Shown in pieces: positions 1 through 7,183 of a DNA stretch of 8,665 nucleotides (positions are counted from its first letter, which is position 1; each line of letters starts with the position of its first letter). The position numbers were made by a program, and so were the translations under genes. The stretch covers positions 1 through 8,665 of the forward strand of contig JABDJZ010000136.1 of assembly GCA_013003255.1 (NCBI GenBank). The letters are read 5' to 3'. Origin of the DNA: Rhodothermales bacterium (GTDB taxonomy: Bacteria > Bacteroidota > Rhodothermia > Rhodothermales > UBA10348). The notes under the pieces are model-generated. The model was not told the origin of the DNA, made no database searches, and worked only from the letters and a program-made list of their open reading frames with translations.

Positions 1-13
1 GATCAGGACTGAC

Positions 14-34
14 GCGGGCCCGGCCAGCCCCCGC
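14..34. repeat. Short GC-only inverted repeat downstream of the M48 gene
   Basis: GCGGG at 14-18 can pair with CCCGC at 30-34 around an 11-base GC-rich loop, just beyond the stop codon of the leftward M48 protease gene. On the minus strand no T-tract follows the hairpin, so it does not look like a canonical intrinsic terminator. It could stabilise the mRNA 3' end or be chance in GC-rich DNA. The rest of bases 1-35 shows nothing recognisable. Confidence 0.2.
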
Positions 35-35
35 C

Positions 36-1568
36 TCAGTTGACGAACTTGAGCCGGGTGCCCGCCTGGATCACTTCGTTCAACTCCACCTGATTCAGGA
101 TAGCCAGTTCCTGTGCCGTGAAACCTCCGGCACCACCGCTCGGGATGAGATTCTGAAACGGTGCGGGCGTGGTGATTTCCCGAACCTGCAGGATCCGCGG
201 CTGCACGTTCAGGACCGCGGGATCCCTCAGGGGAGCAAACCCCTGCATGGCGCGCACGAATCCGGGCTCACGGGCGGCATAGTTGGCCTGGGCAGCCAGG
301 CCCAGGAAGGCGTAGATCCGCCCGTTGTACTGGATGTATTGGGCTCGGGCCCGCGTAACGCTCCCATCCTGTCCGGCGGCATCCACGATGACGTACTGTG
401 CCGGCAGGCCGTACGCGCTGCCGATGCCGGACTGAACCACCTGCACGCCTTCCTGTGCACCGAACCGCTCGGCAGCTTCGCGTGGTGAGGAGACGCCGGA
501 TTCCAGGTAGAACCGGATGGCGGATCCCTGATCACTGGCGACCATCACAACCTGTGACGGCTGGTTGATCAGCTGGTAGTCGGCCGGCACGGGGAACTGG
601 AAGGCCAGGTCTGGATGGTAGAACACGCCATCCTGGGTAAACCCGTTTCGGGGGTTCTCGCCCGCCATGATGCCGTCGATCTGTGCCAGGTATTCGGCCT
701 GACCCGTCTTGCCTTCTCCGTGCGTGGCTTCCCACTCGGCCGCCCGGGCGTGAATCGTGGCTTCGCGCTCGCCTGGATCAGGGTGCGTGGACATGAAGCT
801 GGGAATGGACTGGCCCGCGTTCTCGCTCAGGCGCTTCAGAGAACGGAAGAACTCCGCGGCATGGTCCACATCGTACCCGGCCTGCACACCGTACTTGAGC
901 CCCAGATCATCAGACTCGCGCTCATCATCGCGGCCGTAGCTCAGGAATGCCAACTGGGCCACCTGGCTGCCACCCTGCAGGATCGATGAGGCCGCATCAC
1001 CGCCAAGCAGCACTTGCCCACCGACGGCACCGCCCAGAAGCAGGGCCTGTCCGAAGGTCTGGCTGGCCGCCCGAATGGATGCGTGGCGCCCAACTACGTG
1101 ACCGATTTCGTGACCAAGCACCACGGCCAGTTGGGCCTCGTTATCCAGGTGCGCCATGAGTCCCCGCGTCACGTAGATGTAGCCACCCGGAAGTGCGAAC
1201 GCGTTCACTACAGGCGAATCAAGGACGCGAAAGAAGAACTCCGTCTGCCTTACCTCCTCCGGGGCACTCGGGGCGCGAGCCTCGCTGTAGGTCACCAACT
1301 CCTGGCCCAGCCGATCCACGTAGGCCGTCAGTTCGGGATCGTCATAGAGTCCGTACTGCGCAATGATGGCAGCGTCATTCTCACGGCCCAGCTGCACTTC
1401 CTGTGCCCAGCTGTATCCGTAGGCACGCTTGCGCCCCGTCACCAGACTCTTGTCCGTAGTAACGCACCCCGCAAGGTCGAACATCAGGATCGCCAGGATC
1501 AGCGGAGTCAGTACCGTACGAACCAGGACGCGGTGGGTCGGGATCGCCGAGCGAAGAAAGGGAGTCAT
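36..1568 (-). CDS. M48-family zinc metalloprotease, predicted lipoprotein
   Basis: This is a 510-residue envelope metalloprotease of the M48 (BepA/LoiP/YggG-like) type, a family that degrades or helps assemble misfolded outer-membrane proteins. The N-terminus has a basic stretch, a hydrophobic segment (about 18-34) and a lipobox LAGC (32-35), so Cys35 is the likely lipidated residue. Residue +2 is Val, not Asp, which by the E. coli rule would favour outer-membrane sorting. The zinc site is clear: HEIGH at 153-157 supplies His153, Glu154 and His157, and E216 in YGRDDERESD is the expected third ligand, with Asp220 conserved. The M48 motif STHPDPGER follows at 260-268. Residues about 310-510 form a separate C-terminal region with no visible TPR repeats; its end, LNQVELNEVIQAGTRLKFV, resembles the close of a LysM-like fold. 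The start codon overlaps the recF stop by 4 bases, suggesting coupled translation. The family is sure; the substrate is unknown. Confidence 0.93.
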   Translation of the reverse strand: MTPFLRSAIPTHRVLVRTVLTPLILAILMFDLAGCVTTDKSLVTGRKRAYGYSWAQEVQLGRENDAAIIAQYGLYDDPELTAYVDRLGQELVTYSEARAPSAPEEVRQTEFFFRVLDSPVVNAFALPGGYIYVTRGLMAHLDNEAQLAVVLGHEIGHVVGRHASIRAASQTFGQALLLGGAVGGQVLLGGDAASSILQGGSQVAQLAFLSYGRDDERESDDLGLKYGVQAGYDVDHAAEFFRSLKRLSENAGQSIPSFMSTHPDPGEREATIHARAAEWEATHGEGKTGQAEYLAQIDGIMAGENPRNGFTQDGVFYHPDLAFQFPVPADYQLINQPSQVVMVASDQGSAIRFYLESGVSSPREAAERFGAQEGVQVVQSGIGSAYGLPAQYVIVDAAGQDGSVTRARAQYIQYNGRIYAFLGLAAQANYAAREPGFVRAMQGFAPLRDPAVLNVQPRILQVREITTPAPFQNLIPSGGAGGFTAQELAILNQVELNEVIQAGTRLKFVN

Positions 1569-2704
1569 GTCTGGGGTTCGGGTGCGTTTTGCGACCGGGT
1601 GTCTACCGGGATGGAGCTGGCCGCGTTTCCGTCGAATGGTAGAACGTCCGCGAAGACATCAGATCGTGCCGAGGTCACCAGGGTCTGTCCCACGGCGTCT
1701 CCGGCCAGCAGATCGGATATGGTGGCCATGCGACCAGGATCCAGTGTGTCAAAGACGTCGTCCAGCAACAGGAGCGGGCGTTCGCCCAACTGCTCGTGGA
1801 GATAGAAGTACTGGGCCAGTTTCAGGCCCATCACGAAGGTGCGGTGTTGGCCCTGCGAGGCATATCGACGGACCAGTTCGCTGTCCAGTCGGAACACAAG
1901 GTCATCGCGGTGCGGTCCCGTCAGGGTGATGCCCCGCTGCGTCTCGTCCGGAAAGCGGCGCGCCAGCCGCTCCAGGTAGTCTGCCTTCAGCGTCTCCTCG
2001 TCCGCGAGCGCCTCCTTGTTCGCGAAGGTCCGGTACTCGATGGTGGGACGCTCGGTGGTTTCCGCCATCAGTGCGTAGGCTGATTCAAGATGGCGGCTGA
2101 AGACTTCCACGAAGCGGGCCCTGCGCACCACCAACCGGCTCCCGTGGCGGGTCAACGCGTCATCGTAGGAAGCCAGCATTTCGCGACGCATTCCCGCTCG
2201 GCGACCCAGTAGTTCATTTCGTTGCTTCAGAACCCGGCGATAGGCTACGAGGGCAGACAGGTATGCCGGTGACGCCTGACACAGTAGCGTATCGAGAAAC
2301 TTCCTTCGCTCATCGGGGCCCTCTTCAGTCAGTTTGTGGTCCGAGGGCGCCAACACGACAATCGGGAAGCGACCGACCACATCCACCAGGCGGTCCAGCG
2401 GTGCGCCGTTCACCTGCACGCGTTTGGCATTCCCCGGTACGTAGATGAAGCGAACCTTCTCGTCTCCGCGTCGGTCCGTGTGAAACTCGGCCTCGATCTG
2501 CATCTGCTCAGCGCCCCGCCGAAGCGCGTAGCGATCGGAACTGACCAGAAAGCTCTTGGCCAGACAGACATAGTGGACCGCCTCCAGGACGTTGGTCTTC
2601 CCAGCCCCGTTGGGCCCGTGGAGAAGGTTGACGCCAGGAGTGAATTCGAATTGCGAATCCGCGTGGGCACGAACGCCCCGAATGTGAAGTGACCGAATCT
2701 CCAT
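1565..2704 (-). CDS. recF: DNA replication and repair protein RecF
   Basis: RecF is an SMC/ABC-like ATPase that binds gapped DNA and, with RecO and RecR, helps load RecA onto ssDNA gaps covered by SSB. The 379-residue protein has the family's usual length and all its landmarks: N-terminal MEIRSLHIRG strand, Walker A GPNGAGKTN at 30-38 (Lys36), LTGPHRDDL at 261-269, the ABC signature SQGQ at 283-286, Walker B LLLLDDVFD at 311-319 (Asp315/Asp316) and the D-loop LDPGR at 321-325. Residues after about 356 form a polar, probably flexible tail. It is first in a leftward pair with the M48 lipoprotein gene, overlapping it by 4 bases. No dnaA, dnaN or gyrB lies beside it, so this is not the classical oriC-linked recF arrangement. 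No Shine-Dalgarno is visible upstream of the ATG, but the start is fixed by the conserved N-terminal strand. Confidence 0.96.
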   Translation of the reverse strand: MEIRSLHIRGVRAHADSQFEFTPGVNLLHGPNGAGKTNVLEAVHYVCLAKSFLVSSDRYALRRGAEQMQIEAEFHTDRRGDEKVRFIYVPGNAKRVQVNGAPLDRLVDVVGRFPIVVLAPSDHKLTEEGPDERRKFLDTLLCQASPAYLSALVAYRRVLKQRNELLGRRAGMRREMLASYDDALTRHGSRLVVRRARFVEVFSRHLESAYALMAETTERPTIEYRTFANKEALADEETLKADYLERLARRFPDETQRGITLTGPHRDDLVFRLDSELVRRYASQGQHRTFVMGLKLAQYFYLHEQLGERPLLLLDDVFDTLDPGRMATISDLLAGDAVGQTLVTSARSDVFADVLPFDGNAASSIPVDTRSQNAPEPQT

Positions 2705-2794
2705 TGGCTTGGATGGGGTGGCGGAGAACGCGAGCCCTTTGGATTCGTTCGGGATCCGGCAGCGGGTCAGACCGCAACATCTTTACCGGCCCTG
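2705..2794. promoter_or_regulatory. Divergent intergenic region between recF and murQ
   Basis: These 90 bases separate the outward-facing start codons of recF (minus) and murQ (plus), so they should hold promoters for both the recF-M48 and murQ-mfd pairs. I cannot place a promoter with confidence. A TTTG at 2738-2741 resembles the Bacteroidota -33 element, but no TAnnTTTG-like -7 box lies at the right distance. A weak inverted pair, GGAT and ATCC with a GGATCC site, sits around 2741-2757, too poor to call an operator. No SD-like sequence precedes either start. Confidence 0.4.
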
Positions 2795-3745
2795 ATGCCG
2801 AACCCAAGCAACATGGATGATAGCGCCCGGCTTTTTGCCGAACTCAAGGACCTGGCCACCGAGCAACGCAATCCGGCCTCGATGCAGATCGATGCCCTGG
2901 ACACCGAGGGCATCCTCCGGGTCATCAACGGAGAGGATCAACGTGTGGCCGAGGCGGTGTCCGGTGAGATTCCGCACATCGCACGGGCCGTGGACCTCAT
3001 CGTCGACGCCTTTGGCGCCGGCGGCCGCCTCATCTATGTGGGTGCGGGCACTTCGGGGCGACTTGGAATTCTGGACGCCTCCGAGTGTCCGCCCACCTTC
3101 GGGACGCCTCCCGAGCAGGTTCAGGGACTCATCGCAGGTGGCCGCGAGGCGGTGTTTCGCTCCCAGGAAGGAGCCGAGGACCGCAAGGAGGATGGGCAGC
3201 GGGATCTGGACGGAATCCAGGTCCGTCCGGTTGACGTGGTCTGCGGGATTGCCGCGAGCCGCCGGACCCCCTACGTGGTGGGTGCCGTGGAGTATGCGCG
3301 GTCCATTGGATGCCCGACCCTCTTCATTACCTGCACACCCCGCGAGTCTTTCAACATTCCGGTGGACGTCGCGATGTGTCCCGTGGTGGGGCCCGAGGTC
3401 ATCATGGGTTCCACACGCATGAAGAGTGGTACCGCACAGAAACTGGTCCTCAACATGCTGACTACCGCCTCCATGGTGCGCATCGGCAAGGTCTACGAGA
3501 ACATGATGGTGGATCTGCAGATGACCAGCAAGAAGCTGGTTGAGCGGTCCAAGCGCACTGTGATGATGGTCACCGGCCTGAGCTACGAGGAGGCTTCGTC
3601 GGTACTGGCTCAGACCAACGGACATGTAAAGACGGCGCTGGTCATGATCCTGGGCAACGTTTCCAAGGCACAGGCCGCGGGGTACCTTGAAGCCGCCGAC
3701 GGGTTTGTCCGTCCGGCCATTGCCTCCGCCCTGGCCGGCGCCTGA
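2795..3745 (+). CDS. murQ: N-acetylmuramic acid 6-phosphate etherase
   Basis: MurQ cleaves the D-lactyl ether of MurNAc 6-phosphate to give GlcNAc 6-phosphate and lactate, the step that returns cell-wall muramic acid to amino-sugar metabolism in the cytoplasm. The 316-residue protein is one SIS-fold domain plus the family's C-terminal helical region. Visible motifs are the phosphosugar loop GAGTSGRLGILDASECPP (83-100), EGAED (125-129) and the GCKR/MurQ signature GPEVIMGSTRMKSGT (199-213). Glu97 and Glu128 align with the E. coli catalytic residues Glu83 and Glu114, with the same 31-residue spacing. An internal ATG at 2813 (Met7) is an alternative start and would match typical family N-termini better; neither start has a clear RBS. 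mfd follows after 21 bases on the same strand. No murP, anmK or amgK lies in the window, so the source of MurNAc-6-P is not shown. Confidence 0.96.
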   Translation: MPNPSNMDDSARLFAELKDLATEQRNPASMQIDALDTEGILRVINGEDQRVAEAVSGEIPHIARAVDLIVDAFGAGGRLIYVGAGTSGRLGILDASECPPTFGTPPEQVQGLIAGGREAVFRSQEGAEDRKEDGQRDLDGIQVRPVDVVCGIAASRRTPYVVGAVEYARSIGCPTLFITCTPRESFNIPVDVAMCPVVGPEVIMGSTRMKSGTAQKLVLNMLTTASMVRIGKVYENMMVDLQMTSKKLVERSKRTVMMVTGLSYEEASSVLAQTNGHVKTALVMILGNVSKAQAAGYLEAADGFVRPAIASALAGA

Positions 3746-3766
3746 CGAACGTTATCCCTCTGAGCC

Positions 3767-6700
3767 GTGGCCCTTCGAAATCTCTACGACCTTATTCGGG
3801 AGTCCGATGCCGCCGACAGGCTTCGGAGATGGGTAGCTTCCAGCGCTCCCACTTCCACGCTTGAACTGCGGCGTGCTGCCGGATCGTCGGCCGCTTTTCT
3901 CCTGGCGGACCTTGTGGAATGCGGGACCAACATTCTGTGCGTTCTGCCAGATCCGGATGCCGCGGCGTATCTCGAGAGTGATTTGCAGCAGGTCCTCCGC
4001 GGAGACTCCCATGTTCAACTGCTCCCCCCCTCGGATCATCGGCCCTTCGACCCTGAGCACGTAGCTGATCCAGCCCCCGCCATTCAGCGGGCCGATGTGT
4101 TGGAGCAATTGCGTGAGGGCTGGACGGGAATCGTGGTCACGAGCACGGAGGCCTTTGTTGAGAAGGTGCCTGCGTCGGAGTCGCTTGCCCAGTCCACCAT
4201 CACGCTTACCGTTGGAGACACGGCCCCTCCTCAAGGCCTCATTGAGCAGCTTGTTCGGACAGGTTTTGAACACGTCGAGTTTGTGGAGCAGCCCGGTGAG
4301 CTGGCCTTGCGCGGGGGCATTCTTGATGTCTTTCCCTTTGTAGGCGACTACCCCATCCGACTGGAATATTTCGGCGATGAGGTGGACTCCATTCGCGAGT
4401 TCGACATCCATACCCAGCGCTCGGTAAGCCGGCTGAGCAAGGCTCGCCTGGTACCCAACCTGGATGCCTCGTCCGACGGGCTGCGTTCGCCTGTCTCGGC
4501 GTACTTGCCGGATGACGTGCTTCTGGTCATTGTGGATCCCGCGAACGTGCGCGAGACCGCTGAGGCACTTCATCAGGATTGGACCCGTCTCTTTGAACAG
4601 CTGGAGGTCGAAGAGCCTCCGCCGGGTCCTGACTTCTGGTACGTTACGCCGGTCGAGCTGGAGCGTATTCTGGCTTCCTCCCGACGCATGATCACCGGGT
4701 CTTTTCTCGGCGAGTCCGGGGATGAGATCATTGACCTCGGCGCAGTCCCCCAGCCGGTATTCAACGGGTCACTCGCCGAGTTGCGAAAGCGCCTGGCTGT
4801 CAACCGTCGCGCAGATTGGCGGACCCGCATCATCTGCGATTCGCGCGGACAGGAGACCCGTCTTCGCGAGCTTCTGGAAGCGGATCTGGAAGCGTTGGAT
4901 GTAGAGCTCACCGTCGAAAGCCTCCACGCGGGGTTTGAGCTTCCGGAGCTGAGGCAGGCGCTGTACACCGACCACCAGATTTTCAATCGGTATCACCGAC
5001 CCACGGCCCGGAAGGCCAAGGCCCGGTATGGCGGCATCAGCCTGCGGGAGTTGCACCAGCTGGTCCCGGGCGATTTTGTGGTTCACATTGACTACGGGAT
5101 TGGTCGGTTTGCGGGGATGGAGCAGATCGAGGTTCGCGGCCGCAAACAGGAGTCCGTTCGGCTGGTCTACCACAATGGCGATGTGCTTTTCGTCAATGTG
5201 AACGCCCTCCACAAGCTGCACAAGTACAAGGGAAAGGAGGGTCACCAGCCCCAGCTGACCAAGCTGGGGTCCGGCCAGTGGGAGAAGAAGAAGGCCCGGG
5301 CCAAGAGCCGGGTCAAAGACATTGCCCGGGATCTGATCAAGCTGTATGCGAAGCGAAAGCAGTCCAAGGGCCACGCGTTCTCGCCCGACAGCATTTGGCA
5401 ACGCGAGCTGGAAGCCAACTTTGAGTTTGAGGACACCCCCGATCAGGGGGCCGCGGCGCAGGCGGTCAAGGAAGACATGGAGGACGGCCAGCCCATGGAC
5501 CGCCTGGTTTGCGGCGATGTGGGATTTGGCAAGACGGAGGTGGCTGTTCGCGCTGCCTTCAAAGCGGTTCAGGACGGCAAGCAAGTCGCTGTGCTTGTTC
5601 CAACAACTATCCTGGCCGCCCAGCATGAACGGACCTTCCTGAAGCGACTCAAGCAGTTCCCTGTGCGCGTTGCCCAGTTGTCGCGGTTTCGGTCAGCTGC
5701 GCAGCAGAAGCAGGTGCTTGCCGATCTGGAAGCGGGCAAGGTCGACATTGTCGTCGGGACCCATCGACTCATCTCCAAGGACGTCAAGTTCAAGGATCTA
5801 GGATTGCTCATCGTGGATGAGGAACAGCGCTTTGGCGTGGGCGCCAAAGAGAAGCTCCGCGAGATGCGAGTGAGCGTCGACACCCTGACGCTGACCGCGA
5901 CGCCCATTCCGCGAACTCTCCAGTTCTCTCTGATGGGAGCGCGTGATCTCTCCATCATTGCCACGGCACCTCCCAATAGGCAGCCGATCGTTACCGAGAT
6001 CCACACGTTCAGCAAGGACCTGATCCGCGATGCCATCCTGTACGAGATCAGTCGGCAGGGCCAGGTGTTCTTCATTCACAACCGCGTCCAGTCCATCTAC
6101 GAGGTCTCCGACATGCTCCGGTCCATCATACCGGACATTCGGATTGTGGTCGGCCATGGCCAGATGAAGGGTCCCGAGCTGGAGCGAGTGATGCGCCAGT
6201 TCGTCGAGAAGAAGGCGGATGTGCTGGTCTCCACGTCCATCATCGAGAATGGTCTCGACATCTCCAATGCGAACACCATCATCATTGATAGGGCGAACCA
6301 CTTCGGCCTGGCCGAGCTGCACCAGCTCCGTGGTCGCGTGGGTCGCTCGGATCGGAAGGCGTTCTGCTATCTCCTCGTTCCGTCCATCCACGGTTTGACC
6401 CGTGAGGCTCGGCAACGACTCCAGGCCGTCGAAGAGTTTTCTGACCTGGGCTCCGGCTTTCAGATTGCCATGCGTGATCTGGACATCCGCGGAGCGGGTA
6501 ACCTCTTGGGTGCGGAGCAAAGCGGCGTGATCGAGGACATCGGATTCGACACGTATCACCGCATCCTGGACGAGGCAGTGGCTGAGCTTCGACGCGAGGA
6601 GTTTGGTGATCTGTTTGAGGAGCAACAGGCCCCTCGGGCGGGCGAGACCACGGTTGAGATTGACCTCGACGCGTTCATCCCCGAAGAGTACCTGCCAAAT

Positions 6701-7180
6701 CGTGTCGAACGGCTCAATATTTACCGACGCATGGCCGAGGCTGCTGACGAGGAGGCACTTGCTGCCCTTCAGGCGGAGTTGGCGGACCGATTCGGACCGG
6801 TTGAACAGGCCATTCAAGGCCTCTTCGATTCCGCGCTGCTCAAGATCATTGGCGAGCGGCTAAGGCTTCCGCGAGTGGTCTACAAGAATCAGCGGCTCTT
6901 CCTGGGTATTCCCAGTGATACGGAGGATCCGTACTTCTTTGAGAACTTCTTTCAGCCACTCCTGGCCACGCTGAATGATCTCGACAACCGGGTGGCGCTG
7001 AAGGAGAGCAGATCCGGGAAGTTGCGGGCTATTGTCCAGGATGTCGCTGATCTGGATACCGCACTGAAGCTGCTCCGTGGCATTGCCGATACCGTGGCTG
7101 GAGTGCCTGCGGGCTCCGGCGGCTCGCGGAGTCCCAGTGATTCCGAGGGTGGGGTTGGTTCGGAGGCCGCACCCGTCTAG
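3767..7180 (+). CDS. mfd: Transcription-repair coupling factor Mfd
   Basis: Mfd is a dsDNA translocase that pushes stalled RNA polymerase off lesions and recruits UvrA for nucleotide excision repair. At 1137 residues it is full length. The UvrB-like N-terminal part holds the UvrA contacts: Arg182, Arg198 and Phe202 match E. coli Arg165, Arg181 and Phe185 in identity and spacing. The CarD-like RNAP-interacting domain starts near 437 (GDFVVHIDYGIGRF). The translocase has motif I GDVGFGKT (583-590, Lys589), DEEQ (684-687), TATPIPRT (710-717) and QLRGRVGRS (853-861), followed by the TRG motif RDLDIRGAGNLLGAEQSG (903-920). The autoinhibitory C-terminal domain spans about 950-1105, then a Gly/Ser-rich tail from 1112. 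The start is GTG: an in-frame TGA lies two codons upstream and no internal Met occurs for over 400 residues. It is probably co-transcribed with murQ and ends 3 bases from the convergent WYL gene. Confidence 0.98.
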   Translation: MALRNLYDLIRESDAADRLRRWVASSAPTSTLELRRAAGSSAAFLLADLVECGTNILCVLPDPDAAAYLESDLQQVLRGDSHVQLLPPSDHRPFDPEHVADPAPAIQRADVLEQLREGWTGIVVTSTEAFVEKVPASESLAQSTITLTVGDTAPPQGLIEQLVRTGFEHVEFVEQPGELALRGGILDVFPFVGDYPIRLEYFGDEVDSIREFDIHTQRSVSRLSKARLVPNLDASSDGLRSPVSAYLPDDVLLVIVDPANVRETAEALHQDWTRLFEQLEVEEPPPGPDFWYVTPVELERILASSRRMITGSFLGESGDEIIDLGAVPQPVFNGSLAELRKRLAVNRRADWRTRIICDSRGQETRLRELLEADLEALDVELTVESLHAGFELPELRQALYTDHQIFNRYHRPTARKAKARYGGISLRELHQLVPGDFVVHIDYGIGRFAGMEQIEVRGRKQESVRLVYHNGDVLFVNVNALHKLHKYKGKEGHQPQLTKLGSGQWEKKKARAKSRVKDIARDLIKLYAKRKQSKGHAFSPDSIWQRELEANFEFEDTPDQGAAAQAVKEDMEDGQPMDRLVCGDVGFGKTEVAVRAAFKAVQDGKQVAVLVPTTILAAQHERTFLKRLKQFPVRVAQLSRFRSAAQQKQVLADLEAGKVDIVVGTHRLISKDVKFKDLGLLIVDEEQRFGVGAKEKLREMRVSVDTLTLTATPIPRTLQFSLMGARDLSIIATAPPNRQPIVTEIHTFSKDLIRDAILYEISRQGQVFFIHNRVQSIYEVSDMLRSIIPDIRIVVGHGQMKGPELERVMRQFVEKKADVLVSTSIIENGLDISNANTIIIDRANHFGLAELHQLRGRVGRSDRKAFCYLLVPSIHGLTREARQRLQAVEEFSDLGSGFQIAMRDLDIRGAGNLLGAEQSGVIEDIGFDTYHRILDEAVAELRREEFGDLFEEQQAPRAGETTVEIDLDAFIPEEYLPNRVERLNIYRRMAEAADEEALAALQAELADRFGPVEQAIQGLFDSALLKIIGERLRLPRVVYKNQRLFLGIPSDTEDPYFFENFFQPLLATLNDLDNRVALKESRSGKLRAIVQDVADLDTALKLLRGIADTVAGVPAGSGGSRSPSDSEGGVGSEAAPV

Positions 7181-7183
7181 AAG

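Noticed and set aside
1014..1805. 263-residue plus-strand frame across the M48/recF junction
   Set aside because: It spans the starts and ends of two well-supported minus-strand genes and has no family features.
2783..3625. 280-residue open frame antisense to murQ
   Set aside because: The translation is rich in His, Arg and Gly with no recognisable motif, and murQ on the other strand has full family motifs. It is a shadow of GC-rich codon use.
4769..5626. 285-residue open frame antisense to mfd
   Set aside because: Same complementary frame effect; its Leu/Val/Gln-rich translation shows no family motif.
5798..6817. 339-residue open frame antisense to mfd
   Set aside because: It lies wholly opposite the helicase core, in the codon-complementary frame, with no domain signal.
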